Below, in pieces: positions 47,921 to 57,633 of a stretch of 64,000 bases of DNA (position 1 is the first letter of the stretch; the number at the start of each line of letters is the position of its first letter). Both the position numbers and the translations under genes were made by a program. This stretch comes from Candidatus Omnitrophota bacterium (GTDB lineage: Bacteria; Omnitrophota; Gorgyraeia; Gygaellales; JAQTUX01), in assembly GCA_028707125.1 (NCBI GenBank), contig JAQTUX010000002.1, positions 1 through 64,000 on the forward strand. The letters are read 5' to 3'. Below the pieces are notes generated by a model, which saw nothing but the letters and a program-made list of their open reading frames with translations, did no database searches and was not told where the DNA came from.

Positions 47921-49383
47921 TATTTCAGCAGTTTTTCCATAAAACCCTTTATCTTCGTTTCTAACATAAACCTGAAGAAAAGATGCCTCACCCGGAATTT
48001 TGCCAATGGGCGGTAGATCTCAATTAAGAACCTGACGACCCTGGACTTGACCATGTCCTTCGCGCGGTGCCTGTCTAAAAACATGGAGGAAAAGAATAAG
48101 GAAGAAATGTTTCTTTTCCTTTCCGGCGATTGCCAGAGATCATCTCCATAATCCGCGGTTTGCCAATCCTCCAGGCTTTTTCTATGGATAAATCCGCCAT
48201 CAAGGCTTTTCTGATAAAGTATGGTCCCGGGATAAGGCGTATAAGGGCAGATCGGAGAAATGAGCGCGTTGGGGTTTTCCTCCATCAATTGAAATACCAG
48301 GTCCTTGGTTTTACGGATGTCTTCCCATGTTTCTTCGGGAAAGCCGCACATGAAATTATATTGAATGACAATGTCAAATCTGCGCCATTCTCTATTGACC
48401 TTTATTATATCACTGATCTTCAAATTCTTATTTATCTGTTTCAGCACGCGTTCAGACCCCGACTCCACTCCAAAGTGCACCTTCTTCAACCCTGACTTCA
48501 ACAACACATCCATGTAATCATCATCCATTTTCAACGCTGAATTCACTGTTATCCCCTGCGCCTCCCAGAAAATATCCAACCCCTCATCTATTATGCCCTG
48601 TGCTATATTCAAACTGCGCCTTAGATCAACGAAAAAGTTATCGTCAACCACATAGTAGCTGTTTATATGATAACGGCCGGTCAGGTATTTCAGGTCGCGT
48701 ATGACCCTTTCCGCGGAAAAAGCCCTCCACGTGCTGTTATTATAAGTGTAATTGTAACAAAAGGCGCAGCGATTAGGGCAGCCCCGCGATGTCTCTATAT
48801 AAAATGTCCTGCGGCCCTTAAAACTGGGCAGGTATTTATTCAAGTCCACCAGGGACAACGGCAGTTCAGGCAGATCATCCAGATCCGCGAATTTTATTCC
48901 GGGATTCTTAACGGCCCGCCCTGCCTCTTTAAACCAGATGCCCTCTATCCCTTTCAGGCTGGATCTCGCTGCCAATCTTTTAACTAATTCCAGGAACGAC
49001 GCCTCTCCTTCGCCGATAGCGACAATATCTACGGATTTATTCTCAAGCGTAGATTCAGGCAATATGCTGGAGTGTATGCCTCCCCAGACAACCGGGATAT
49101 CGGACAGCGCCTTAACGTATCTTGAAACCTCAAGGGCATAGCCTATCTGCCTGCCGGTCATGGAAGTGACCCCCACGCAAAGCGGTTCCTTCTCGATCTC
49201 GCGTTTTAAGGTCTTCTTCCATTCCCTATCCACTCTGGTGTCTATTAAAACGACGTCAAATTCCCTGGCAACCCTCCTCGCGCAGGATAACAAAGCCAGC
49301 GGCAAAGACGGATGGGAGCGAAAATCATCCCAATCCCCTACCTTCGGCTGTACCAGTATTACTTTAGGCGTCTTATCGTCCAA
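47920..49383 (-). CDS. B12-binding radical SAM protein
   Basis: 487 residues. N-terminal cobalamin-binding domain (about 8-130; WGGIHSSILPE near 98) and a radical SAM core with CPNRCAFC near 200 (CX3CX2C), followed by a TIM-barrel and C-terminal helical region. Belongs to the BchE/P-methylase-like set often found in polysaccharide clusters, where substrates are unknown; could methylate or modify a lipid or sugar. Lies 3 bp after the large membrane glycosyltransferase. Confidence 0.88.
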   Translation of the reverse strand: MDDKTPKVILVQPKVGDWDDFRSHPSLPLALLSCARRVAREFDVVLIDTRVDREWKKTLKREIEKEPLCVGVTSMTGRQIGYALEVSRYVKALSDIPVVWGGIHSSILPESTLENKSVDIVAIGEGEASFLELVKRLAARSSLKGIEGIWFKEAGRAVKNPGIKFADLDDLPELPLSLVDLNKYLPSFKGRRTFYIETSRGCPNRCAFCYNYTYNNSTWRAFSAERVIRDLKYLTGRYHINSYYVVDDNFFVDLRRSLNIAQGIIDEGLDIFWEAQGITVNSALKMDDDYMDVLLKSGLKKVHFGVESGSERVLKQINKNLKISDIIKVNREWRRFDIVIQYNFMCGFPEETWEDIRKTKDLVFQLMEENPNALISPICPYTPYPGTILYQKSLDGGFIHRKSLEDWQTADYGDDLWQSPERKRNISSLFFSSMFLDRHRAKDMVKSRVVRFLIEIYRPLAKFRVRHLFFRFMLETKIKGFMEKLLK

Positions 49384-49386
49384 TCT

Positions 49387-51447
49387 TTATATATTTAATC
49401 TGTAGACCCTTACGGTATCGTTGGAAAAAACCAATTTAAATTCTTCCGGGTTATTTTCAGCCCAGCCATCTTCAAGAGGGAATACCATATCTTTTGTATG
49501 TTGAAGCGAATAAATAAACAGAAGATCTGTATTCCTCTTTTTTAGATTGCGCAGCCAAGCCGCGTAATCGGCCCCGCCGCGATAGTTATCCGGCTCTTCG
49601 AAACTTTTATGCATTTGCGTGGCGTCATCTGTCCATCTTGGCCATCGGTAGTTAGAATTCTTCAGGTCGTGCAAATGTATCGGGTCAACAGAATTAACCG
49701 ATACGTAATAAACATTGTTCTTAAGGCCTGTCCCATACAAAGGAAACGGCAGGGGCTTGCCTACATACGCGATATTATCGCCTTTTGTATTCTCATTAAG
49801 CCATGCCCAGGATTGAGTAACATCAGGCCCATAGCGCGAATTCTTAATGTAACGTCCATATTCATTTTCTCTATAATCTGAGAACAGCCATCCAAGGCAG
49901 AAAATAAAGATCAATACGATCGTAACCGGCCTGGCCTTAGAGAATAAAATGTTCTTTAATCGTTCGGATCTTAAATAGAACACGCAGCCGATAAGTAATA
50001 ATAAACCCGCCGCGAAAGAAACGATCAGCTCTAAGTGGCGCGCGCACTCAGCCAACGAAGCGATTACGATTATTATAGAGGCCGTCCTGATGAATCTATC
50101 GGGGACCCGCAGGGAATCCAGAATATAGAAGCCAACGATCATGCCCATGCCTAACGCCGGATATAGATAACGGGAGTTTGGGATCGGCAGAATAAACCGG
50201 TAGATCAGATAAAGCAATAAAGGCAATAACATAAAACAGCCCAAAACAGAATCCCTGTTCCTGTTTTTATATAAATAGAGCGGAAATGCCATGATCCCGG
50301 CAGGCAGGATGATGAGCAGCGATTGTATGCCTAATCCCTCATGGAATAGCAGCTTGGCCAAAAAGTATCCTGCCTGCTCATTGCGGGATATAAAAGTCGC
50401 TTTATCTATTACGCCCTTAAAAAGGGTCGTTCCCAGCATCTTGACTTCCAATGGATAAAAAGGGTTAGCGGTTAAAATGAAGTTTCTAAGATAGCCGAAG
50501 CACCCAAAAATGAATATCAACAGAAAAAACAAAGCCATATACAGGAGCCTGCTTCTTAATCCGATCAGCCTCTGCGTAAAAAGCAGGTATATAAATACCA
50601 TAAAGACCAGAAGGCCGTAAGGCAGGGCCGTTGTCTTGACGCCTATGAATATTCCAAAAGAAACGGCAAGGATAATAACGTTTTTAATGTTGAATCTTTC
50701 TCTCAGGGCTAAAATAAAATTTATTGATACCAGGAATAACGCCGCCAGCATCAGATCTACATAACCGATCTGTAGTTGTTTAAAAAAGTTCGGAATGATT
50801 ACGAAAAGCGAAGAGGCAAAAAAAGAATGCTCATTATTCAATCTTAACTTTTTGCCGATGGAGAAAACGGCGAAAAAGGCAATGATAAAAAATGGCAGCT
50901 GGCCCAAGTCCGCCAAATACGCGCTTTTAAAAGGCAGGATAAGCCAAAGAAATAACAAAGAGCCGTTTATCGGGTAATAAGCCGGAAAAGGATCGTCGCT
51001 TACTACAATTGGATTATCAAGATTCCCGTTCTTCAGCCATTCAACGGCAAAGGTAAAATGATAATTCAAACTGTCCCAGCCAAACGGGGGGTTTATCAAG
51101 TTTATGAATATCTTCACGATCGCGAAACCGGCAATAAACGCTAATACAAATACAGCCGGCTTGCTTAAAGCGATGCCGGGCTTATGACTGATCTTTGCCG
51201 GGCAGGACTGCCTTATGAATACCAGGCCCGTCAATAAAATCAGGGAATGCAGGATGAGGGCGTTGAATAAAGAAAGTATCCGCAATATCCCCAGTAATTC
51301 CAGCGAGATAATGACCTGGGCTAAATACAGAATAAAGAAAACGATAAGGCCGCTTTCTCCGTCCTCCGCCGCGAAAAATCTACGGATAATCAACCTTACA
51401 TTCAGAAAGACCAGATAATTAGCGATCAGAAATATAACGTAATCCAT
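49387..51447 (-). CDS. Large membrane glycosyltransferase-like protein
   Basis: 686 residues with about 12-13 transmembrane segments and a C-terminal periplasmic domain of about 160 residues. The first loop (NPPFGWDSLNYHFTFAVEWLKNGNL near 125) contains the D/E residues typical of GT-C enzymes of the ArnT/PMT (GT39) type. Probably moves a lipid-linked sugar on the periplasmic face. The exact family is uncertain. Confidence 0.75.
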   Translation of the reverse strand: MDYVIFLIANYLVFLNVRLIIRRFFAAEDGESGLIVFFILYLAQVIISLELLGILRILSLFNALILHSLILLTGLVFIRQSCPAKISHKPGIALSKPAVFVLAFIAGFAIVKIFINLINPPFGWDSLNYHFTFAVEWLKNGNLDNPIVVSDDPFPAYYPINGSLLFLWLILPFKSAYLADLGQLPFFIIAFFAVFSIGKKLRLNNEHSFFASSLFVIIPNFFKQLQIGYVDLMLAALFLVSINFILALRERFNIKNVIILAVSFGIFIGVKTTALPYGLLVFMVFIYLLFTQRLIGLRSRLLYMALFFLLIFIFGCFGYLRNFILTANPFYPLEVKMLGTTLFKGVIDKATFISRNEQAGYFLAKLLFHEGLGIQSLLIILPAGIMAFPLYLYKNRNRDSVLGCFMLLPLLLYLIYRFILPIPNSRYLYPALGMGMIVGFYILDSLRVPDRFIRTASIIIVIASLAECARHLELIVSFAAGLLLLIGCVFYLRSERLKNILFSKARPVTIVLIFIFCLGWLFSDYRENEYGRYIKNSRYGPDVTQSWAWLNENTKGDNIAYVGKPLPFPLYGTGLKNNVYYVSVNSVDPIHLHDLKNSNYRWPRWTDDATQMHKSFEEPDNYRGGADYAAWLRNLKKRNTDLLFIYSLQHTKDMVFPLEDGWAENNPEEFKLVFSNDTVRVYRLNI

Positions 51448-51462
51448 AATAACGCGGCCCGC

Positions 51463-52224
51463 CTATTTTATATGCGATACCCTTGCCGAGTAAAACATCC
51501 TGCCGGAAGCGATCTTTATGAAAACCGGGGTCCTGTTCTTATTATCCAGGATCCACATCTTTACCTTCGAGGCATGGCCGGGGTCTTTGTCGCGCCTCCT
51601 GATATCGCCTGTCAATCGCCATACCTTTATATCTTTATTGTTTAACCTGTAAATTATCTCGTCAACTTCTCCGCGAAAGATGTAGTTACGCTGGTTGCTG
51701 TTTATGTTCAGATCAAAATATTTTACGGCATCAAAATCCAGCTGCCTTACATAGTTAAAGGCCGATAACGGGTCAAAGGTGCCGGGCAGTATCCCTATCC
51801 TCTCACCGTCGGCTATCATAATACCCCTGGAATTACTATATAAGATCTCCTTTACGCCCTTATCGTTACCGTTGATCTTTATGGACTCTTTATAATATAC
51901 CGGTAGCAGCGACTCCGGGCTGACATACGAGCTTACCTTGAGCTCCGCCTTAAAGAACTTTGAGAATATGTCTTTTGACCTGGCGATAAGGGCGATATTA
52001 TAAACATTCTCTTCCCTGAATGCCGTAATGCCCTTATTCTCCACTATAGCATCCCCGACAGGCAGGAATCCGAAAAGCTTTACCTCAAAGTTTACGGCCG
52101 TAGCGGCTGGAATGCCTTCTTTCATCAATGACCCCACTACCGAACGCGGGTCATTCTCCAGCACCGCGAATACACAGATGAATAACGCTATCAGTAAGAG
52201 AAAAAATAACGCCTTCTTAACCAT
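51463..52224 (-). CDS. DUF3108 domain protein
   Basis: 253 residues with an N-terminal membrane anchor or signal (about 4-22). The body (VNFEVKLFGFLPVGDAIVE, VYNIALIARSKDIFSKFF, YSARVSHIK) is beta-rich and matches DUF3108, an exported family of unknown function. Lies between the large glycosyltransferase and the DUF5989 gene. Confidence 0.8.
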   Translation of the reverse strand: MVKKALFFLLLIALFICVFAVLENDPRSVVGSLMKEGIPAATAVNFEVKLFGFLPVGDAIVENKGITAFREENVYNIALIARSKDIFSKFFKAELKVSSYVSPESLLPVYYKESIKINGNDKGVKEILYSNSRGIMIADGERIGILPGTFDPLSAFNYVRQLDFDAVKYFDLNINSNQRNYIFRGEVDEIIYRLNNKDIKVWRLTGDIRRRDKDPGHASKVKMWILDNKNRTPVFIKIASGRMFYSARVSHIK

Positions 52225-52237
52225 ACGCCTCCCCGCG

Positions 52238-52396
52238 TTAAAACAACGTGTAAATAAACGGGGCTACGGCTGAGCCGGAAGATAAAAATATCAACAGACC
52301 AAGAAGCAGAAGCATTATTATAATGGGGGTCAGCCACCACTTCTTCCTTACCCGTAAAAAAGCCCAGAATTCTTTCAGGATCGACAATTTACCCAT
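52238..52396 (-). CDS. Small DUF5989-like membrane protein
   Basis: 52-residue protein not picked up by length-limited gene calling. It begins MGKLSILKEFWAFLRVRKKW and continues with one membrane helix (WLTPIIIMLLLLGLLIFLSS) and a short tail ending APFIYTLF. That layout is DUF5989. GGAGG lies 8 bases before the ATG, and the gene sits directly between the SxtJ-like gene and DUF3108, as is usual for this family. Confidence 0.85.
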   Translation of the reverse strand: MGKLSILKEFWAFLRVRKKWWLTPIIIMLLLLGLLIFLSSGSAVAPFIYTLF

Positions 52397-52407
52397 AATA
52401 CCCTCCT

Positions 52408-52797
52408 TTAGAACTGCCGCTCATAATCGGTTGACTTCGGATCAACCTTTTTCCAGTAAGTAGAAGAATTACCCAATTTTTTGTCTAACAGATCCTTGCC
52501 CGCGATCTTTAAGATCATACCTATGGGCGTCAAGACCAACAAAAAGATCAAAGACAGTATGAGGCGCGAAACAACATACCCCAATACCTCTGCCAGGCGC
52601 ATCCAGGGGATATAAATAACCCTGAGACATCCCGGTATAAATATGCCGGCCGATAAGAACAATAGCGAGGCCGCAAGCAGGGCTTTATTGATCTCCCTGT
52701 GTTTTAAGAAAATAACCAGGCCGATGATCAGCAAGCATGCCGCCATCGTTACCGCGAACTTTCTTAAACCCGCCTTTGATAGATCCAGCTTTTCCAT
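52408..52797 (-). CDS. SxtJ-like membrane protein
   Basis: 129 residues with three or four membrane segments (about 13-30, 35-52, 72-98) and the PWMRLAEVLGYVVSRLILSL segment typical of SxtJ, a protein of unknown role named from the saxitoxin cluster. Overlaps the carbamoyltransferase by one base and precedes the DUF5989 gene by 11 bp. Confidence 0.85.
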   Translation of the reverse strand: MEKLDLSKAGLRKFAVTMAACLLIIGLVIFLKHREINKALLAASLLFLSAGIFIPGCLRVIYIPWMRLAEVLGYVVSRLILSLIFLLVLTPIGMILKIAGKDLLDKKLGNSSTYWKKVDPKSTDYERQF

Positions 52798-54626
52798 CAG
52801 TCCAACTCAAACTCTTTCTGCCAGCGTGAATCATGCTCAACCGGCTTTTGTTCTTTTTTATGCAACAGAAACCTGCCAATGCTTAAATAATCCATATCAG
52901 TGCGCATAAAACAGGTAAAGGCGTCTTTGGGTGTGCAGACGATCGGCTCTCCCCTCACATTAAAAGATGTATTTATGACCACGGGGCATCCGGTCAGTTT
53001 GTAAAATTCATTGATCAGATCATAATATAGCGGATTATGCTCCCTTGTGATCGTTTGTATCCTGGCGGAATTATCCACATGGGTAACAGCGGGTATAACC
53101 GAACGCTTGACCTTAAGCTTGTCAAATCCCCGCGGCCCCCTCCGGGAATCCTCTATAGGCAGAAGCTTGTCGCTCTTCACATCCGCCACAAGCAGCATAT
53201 ACGGGCTTTCTCCCTCAAATTCAAAGTAATCCGCCGCCTTCTCCCTGAGGACGGTCGGGGCGAACGGCCTGAATGACTCGCGGAATTTTATCTTGAGATT
53301 CATGCGGAACTGCATCTCCGCGGAACGCGCGTCCCCTATTATGCTCCTTGCCCCTAACGCGCGCGGCCCGAATTCCATACGGTGCTGAAACCAGCCGATA
53401 ACACTGCCGCCTGCCAAAAGAGCGGCGACGCCCCTAGCCAGTTCCTCATCGCTGTTAAACTTATGATATGGCGCGCCTTCCTCTTTAAGAAACTCCTCTA
53501 TTTCTTCATCTCTAAAACGCGGGCCGAGAAATGAGCCCTTTTGGCTGTCATGCCGCTCATCGCAAAGCCGCTTATTACCCAGGACCTTATGCCAGATCAA
53601 CAAGGCAACGCCCAACGCCCCTCCGGCGTCGCCGCTTGCCGGCTGTATCCACAGATCTTCTAACCCGGCCTCCCTGAGGATCCTGCCGTTTCCCACGCAA
53701 TTTAACGCCACGCCGCCCGCGAGGCAAAGCTTGCTTTTACCGGTTACTTTAAGCGCGTATTTTGCCGCGCGCAGCATTACCTCTTCGGTAACAACCTGGA
53801 TGGACCTGGCCAGGTCCATATGCGCCTGCGTGATCTTTGTTTCGGGTTTACGCGCCGGGCCTCCAAAAAGCCGTTCAAACCTCCTGTTTACCATCTTCAG
53901 TTGATCACAATAGCCAAAATATTCCATATTTAACTTAAAAGAACCGTCTTCTTTCAGGTCTATAAGTTCCTTCAAGATCAAATCCGCGTATTTCGGCTCG
54001 CCATAAGGCGCCAGCCCCATAAGTTTGTACTCCCCTGAATTGACCTTAAACCCCGTATAGTATGTAAACGCGGAATAAAGCAGCCCTAAAGAATGCGGAA
54101 AATCTATCTCATACTGCAGGTTGACCCGATCTCCTTCGCCGATGCCGATACTGGCCGTGCCCCACTCTCCTACTCCGTCCATAGTTAATACGGCAGCCGT
54201 GCTGAAAGGGGAAGGATAGAAAGCCGACGCAGCGTGGGACTCATGGTGGCCGGCAAATAAAATCTTGCCGTTGTAGCCTGTTTCTTTCTTGATTATCTCC
54301 GGTATCCAGATCTTCTGCTTAAGCCACAAAGGCATTGCCTGATAGAACGTCTTAATGCCTCTCGGCGCGTAGGAAAGGGCGGTTTCTAATATTCTTTCAA
54401 ATTTAATAAGCGGCTTGTCATAAAACCCCGTGTAGTCCAGGCGGCCAGATTCAATCCCCGCCTCCTTCAAGCAATAATTTATGGCGCAAATGGGAAAACC
54501 GGCATCGTGCTTACGGCGCGTAAATCTCTCCTCCTGCGCGGCGGCAACTATCTCTCCGTCGCGCAGTATGGCAGCGGCGCTGTCGTGATAGAACGCCGAA
54601 ATTCCCAGAATATACGTGGGCTTCAT
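52797..54626 (-). CDS. Carbamoyltransferase (NodU/CmcH family)
   Basis: 609 residues. N-terminal TsaD-like ATPase domain with GISAFYHDSAAAIL at 8-21, GHHESHAASAFYPSP near 127-141 (metal histidines) and GGVALNCVGNG near 310; C-terminal YrdC-like-related domain with EFGPRALGARSIIGD near 418-432. Transfers a carbamoyl group from carbamoyl phosphate to a hydroxyl, probably of a glycan. With the two following genes it forms a conserved trio. Confidence 0.92.
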   Translation of the reverse strand: MKPTYILGISAFYHDSAAAILRDGEIVAAAQEERFTRRKHDAGFPICAINYCLKEAGIESGRLDYTGFYDKPLIKFERILETALSYAPRGIKTFYQAMPLWLKQKIWIPEIIKKETGYNGKILFAGHHESHAASAFYPSPFSTAAVLTMDGVGEWGTASIGIGEGDRVNLQYEIDFPHSLGLLYSAFTYYTGFKVNSGEYKLMGLAPYGEPKYADLILKELIDLKEDGSFKLNMEYFGYCDQLKMVNRRFERLFGGPARKPETKITQAHMDLARSIQVVTEEVMLRAAKYALKVTGKSKLCLAGGVALNCVGNGRILREAGLEDLWIQPASGDAGGALGVALLIWHKVLGNKRLCDERHDSQKGSFLGPRFRDEEIEEFLKEEGAPYHKFNSDEELARGVAALLAGGSVIGWFQHRMEFGPRALGARSIIGDARSAEMQFRMNLKIKFRESFRPFAPTVLREKAADYFEFEGESPYMLLVADVKSDKLLPIEDSRRGPRGFDKLKVKRSVIPAVTHVDNSARIQTITREHNPLYYDLINEFYKLTGCPVVINTSFNVRGEPIVCTPKDAFTCFMRTDMDYLSIGRFLLHKKEQKPVEHDSRWQKEFELD

Positions 54627-54632
54627 ATCGGC

Positions 54633-55397
54633 TTAATTAGGCGCTTTGTATTTCCTGAACATATTATAAAAACCTGACAGCTTTGCCCGGAGCACGATCG
54701 GATTGGCGGAGCCATTGGTCATCTTTATCCGCCTTATCGCATAAATATTATCCCCCCTGCCCCGGTTGGTGGTGCATGCCGCCTTGAACCCCAGATCCCT
54801 GGCGATATCAATGGCGTCTTGCGTATAACCACCGGTGGGATAGCATAAGAGCGTCACCGTATCCCCTGTATTGCGCTCAATCGCCTGTTTGGACTCAGAC
54901 AACTCCGCGCGTATCTTCTCAACCGTCAGGTCCGGAAGATAGGCGTTATTCGCGGTATGAACCCCGATTGAAATACCGTTCTTTATCATCTCGCCTATCT
55001 GCTCCCAGGAGAGATATCCGGCGCGCCCCACAAAATTGCTTATCACAAAGATAGTCGCGGGAAAACCGCGTTCCTTGAGAATTGGGAACGCGTTTATGTA
55101 GTTATTTTCGTATCCGTCATCAAAGGTAATGACCACTGACTTCGCGGGGATGACTTCGCCTTCCAGGGCCGCGTCCGCGTATTCATCTAAGGATATTACT
55201 TTGTAGTTATGCTCTGCGATGAATTTCATCTGCTTCAGGAAGTTCTCTGTCGTTACGTCAAGGGTGCCCATGTCTTCTTCAGAGCCGATGCTATGGTACA
55301 TTAAGATCGGGGTTTGCCGCGGAAGGAATATATATATACAACCAGGCAAAACTACGCTAAGCAGGAGCGCAGAAAATAGTATTCTTTTCAAACGCAT
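54633..55397 (-). CDS. Polysaccharide deacetylase family protein
   Basis: 254-residue NodB-fold hydrolase. An N-terminal signal or anchor with a lipobox-like LPGC (about 17-20) is followed by ILMYHSIG near 31, VITFDDGYENN near 90 (metal Asp) and a VHTANNAYLPDL segment near 146 (metal His), and CYPTGGYT near 186. Likely removes acetyl groups from an exopolysaccharide. Starts 5 bp after the SGNH gene. Confidence 0.9.
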   Translation of the reverse strand: MRLKRILFSALLLSVVLPGCIYIFLPRQTPILMYHSIGSEEDMGTLDVTTENFLKQMKFIAEHNYKVISLDEYADAALEGEVIPAKSVVITFDDGYENNYINAFPILKERGFPATIFVISNFVGRAGYLSWEQIGEMIKNGISIGVHTANNAYLPDLTVEKIRAELSESKQAIERNTGDTVTLLCYPTGGYTQDAIDIARDLGFKAACTTNRGRGDNIYAIRRIKMTNGSANPIVLRAKLSGFYNMFRKYKAPN

Positions 55398-55401
55398 AAA
55401 C

Positions 55402-56406
55402 TCAGGATAAAAGATTAAGTTCGCCTAATTTTTCCGATAAATAATCCGCGATAATATTGTTTGCCCTGTGGTTCTTATGCCTGTCGATCTCATTTATGGC
55501 CAGATCATCCGGCTCAAGATTCAACTCTGCCAGATAATATACAGGATCAATTATGGCCAGATTGGGATGCTCTATTGAGCCGATCTTTTTATTTATATTC
55601 CAGAAAGGGTAACCAGTTTTAAAATCCGTGACCGAAGCGCACATCTCCGGAACAACTGCCAGAACCAGCCTTATGCCGTGATTTTCGGTAAGATCTGCCA
55701 TCCGCAGGATAGTATCGCGCGCCTGGCTGAAGGCATCCGAAGAATATAGATATCGATTATGGTCTACCTCGTTATGGATGCCCTTCGCCTGCCTTTGCCT
55801 GCGGATATTGTATTTCTTCCACCTGTAAAGAAAATACCTGGCCGTAAGCGAATGCGTATTAAGGAAATTCTTTTTAAAATAAAACTCCGGCTCGTCCGCG
55901 TCGTTAAAACAATAATATACAATTACTAAATCGGGGTTATATTTCATCCCCTTGACTTTAAGCATCTCTAACTCCTGAAAACTATTATATCCTTCCACAC
56001 CCATATTAATAACTTCAAACCTCGCGGGAGAAAAGTTATTATTCAAAGATGCCTCTAATTGTTTCGCGATAGTATGTTCTAAAGGCAGGAACCGGCCAAA
56101 GGCCTCAGAATCACCGATAAATACTATACGAAACACCCCTTGCGGCTTCTCCTGAGGGTACTCCTTATCCCTGAAGCCGTCAGAGTTGATCTCGATCTTA
56201 TAACCCCGGTCTCTGTAATCTTCGAACGTGTTTGGCTTAAATTCATACCGTAAAATTTTGTTATCACTCTTCTGAAATATATTCGCCTTCCAGGGGAAAC
56301 GGCCCATTTCCCAGAACAGATACAGCCCTGCCTCAAAAATAAGAAACATAGCGGTAATAACGGCTATGTTCACGATTATGACTTTAGATATGGATCTTCT
56401 ATCCAT
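55402..56406 (-). CDS. SGNH/GDSL hydrolase family protein
   Basis: 334 residues with one N-terminal membrane anchor (about 8-30). Block I is GDSEAFGRF near 97-105 (Ser nucleophile) and block V DRHKNHRAN near 310 supplies Asp/His. Such anchored SGNH proteins in glycan clusters are often O-acetyl esterases or acyltransferases. First gene of the locus after tyrS, which is 22 bp upstream. Confidence 0.85.
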   Translation of the reverse strand: MDRRSISKVIIVNIAVITAMFLIFEAGLYLFWEMGRFPWKANIFQKSDNKILRYEFKPNTFEDYRDRGYKIEINSDGFRDKEYPQEKPQGVFRIVFIGDSEAFGRFLPLEHTIAKQLEASLNNNFSPARFEVINMGVEGYNSFQELEMLKVKGMKYNPDLVIVYYCFNDADEPEFYFKKNFLNTHSLTARYFLYRWKKYNIRRQRQAKGIHNEVDHNRYLYSSDAFSQARDTILRMADLTENHGIRLVLAVVPEMCASVTDFKTGYPFWNINKKIGSIEHPNLAIIDPVYYLAELNLEPDDLAINEIDRHKNHRANNIIADYLSEKLGELNLLS

Positions 56407-56427
56407 ATATATTTATTTTATGGATTT

Positions 56428-57633
56428 TCAGCTCTGTATTGCGATCTTTAAAAACCTGCGTGAGCCGGCCTTTAATATCCCCGGCCTTGCAACGGAAAAC
56501 TTGTCGTCAACGATCTTGCCCCCATCAAGGCTGACCGCGCCCTGCGCGATAAGGCGCCTGGCCTCGTTGCCGCTGCCTGCCATCCCGGAATCGGTCATGA
56601 CCTTGACAATATTCTCCTGGCCGCTGATCCTGTATTCAGGTATGTTATCGGGCAATTCTTTGTTGGAAAATACGCGCTTGAATTCATCGCGGCTGCGCTC
56701 TGCCTCTTTTTTTGAATGATATTTACCGACGACCATGAACGCGAGCCGCTCTTTGGCCTCCCTGGGATGCATCTGTTTTACGAAAGACAGATCTTCATCG
56801 GTCAATAATTCATAGTAACTCATCATAAGCGCGTCGGAAACGGACATGAGCTTGCCGAAGATCTCTTTCGGCGGCTCATCAATGCCCACGTAATTCGCGA
56901 AACTCTTGCTCATCTTCTGCGTTCCGTCCAGGCCTAGAAGAAGCGGCATCAATATCAGCGCCTGCGGCTCCTGGCCGAAATCCCTCTGTAGATCCCTGGC
57001 CATAAGCAGGTTGAATTTCTGGTCAATACCGCCCAATTCAATATCCGCCTTTAAAACCACGGAATCATATGCCTGCATCAGGGGGTAGAATGTTTCCAGC
57101 AAGCTTACGGGCTTATTCTCCTTCAGGCGCTTGGAAAAGTCATCGCGCTCAATAAGCCGTGAGATGGTGCATCTTGAGGCAAGCGCCATGAAGCCGTCAA
57201 GATCAATGTGCATATTGCCCTTACGTTTAGAGGAAAGCCACGCGCTGTTCCTCTTTATCTCAAATACCGCCCTGTCCGTCTTGAGTATCTTGCGCGCCTG
57301 CTTCAGGTAGGTCTTGAGGTTTACCTCAACCTCCGAGGCGGAAAGCATCTTTCTCGCCTGGCTCTGGCCGGAAGGGTCCCCTATCATAGCCGTGTAATCA
57401 CCGATAAGGAATACCGCCTTATGCCCCAGGTCCTGGAATGCCCTGAGCTTCTCCAGCAACACGGTATGCCCAAGATGCAGGTCCGAAGAGGTGGGGTCAA
57501 ATCCCGCCTTAACGATAAGCTGCCTTTTGTTGTCGTAACTATGCCGTAATTTCTTAAGCAGCTCTTCCTCGGAGATTATCTCAACCGCCGCGCGCTTTAT
57601 TGCCTTTAACTGCTCTTCGACCGGTTTAAACAT
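56428..57633 (-). CDS. tyrS: Tyrosyl-tRNA synthetase
   Basis: 401 residues, class I synthetase. DPTSSDLHLGHTVLL at 46-60 holds the HIGH-type motif (HLGH), KMSKS near 230, and a C-terminal S4 domain (about 335-400). The long TyrS form without an N-terminal extension. Overlaps rpsA by 8 bp. Confidence 0.97.
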   Translation of the reverse strand: MFKPVEEQLKAIKRAAVEIISEEELLKKLRHSYDNKRQLIVKAGFDPTSSDLHLGHTVLLEKLRAFQDLGHKAVFLIGDYTAMIGDPSGQSQARKMLSASEVEVNLKTYLKQARKILKTDRAVFEIKRNSAWLSSKRKGNMHIDLDGFMALASRCTISRLIERDDFSKRLKENKPVSLLETFYPLMQAYDSVVLKADIELGGIDQKFNLLMARDLQRDFGQEPQALILMPLLLGLDGTQKMSKSFANYVGIDEPPKEIFGKLMSVSDALMMSYYELLTDEDLSFVKQMHPREAKERLAFMVVGKYHSKKEAERSRDEFKRVFSNKELPDNIPEYRISGQENIVKVMTDSGMAGSGNEARRLIAQGAVSLDGGKIVDDKFSVARPGILKAGSRRFLKIAIQS

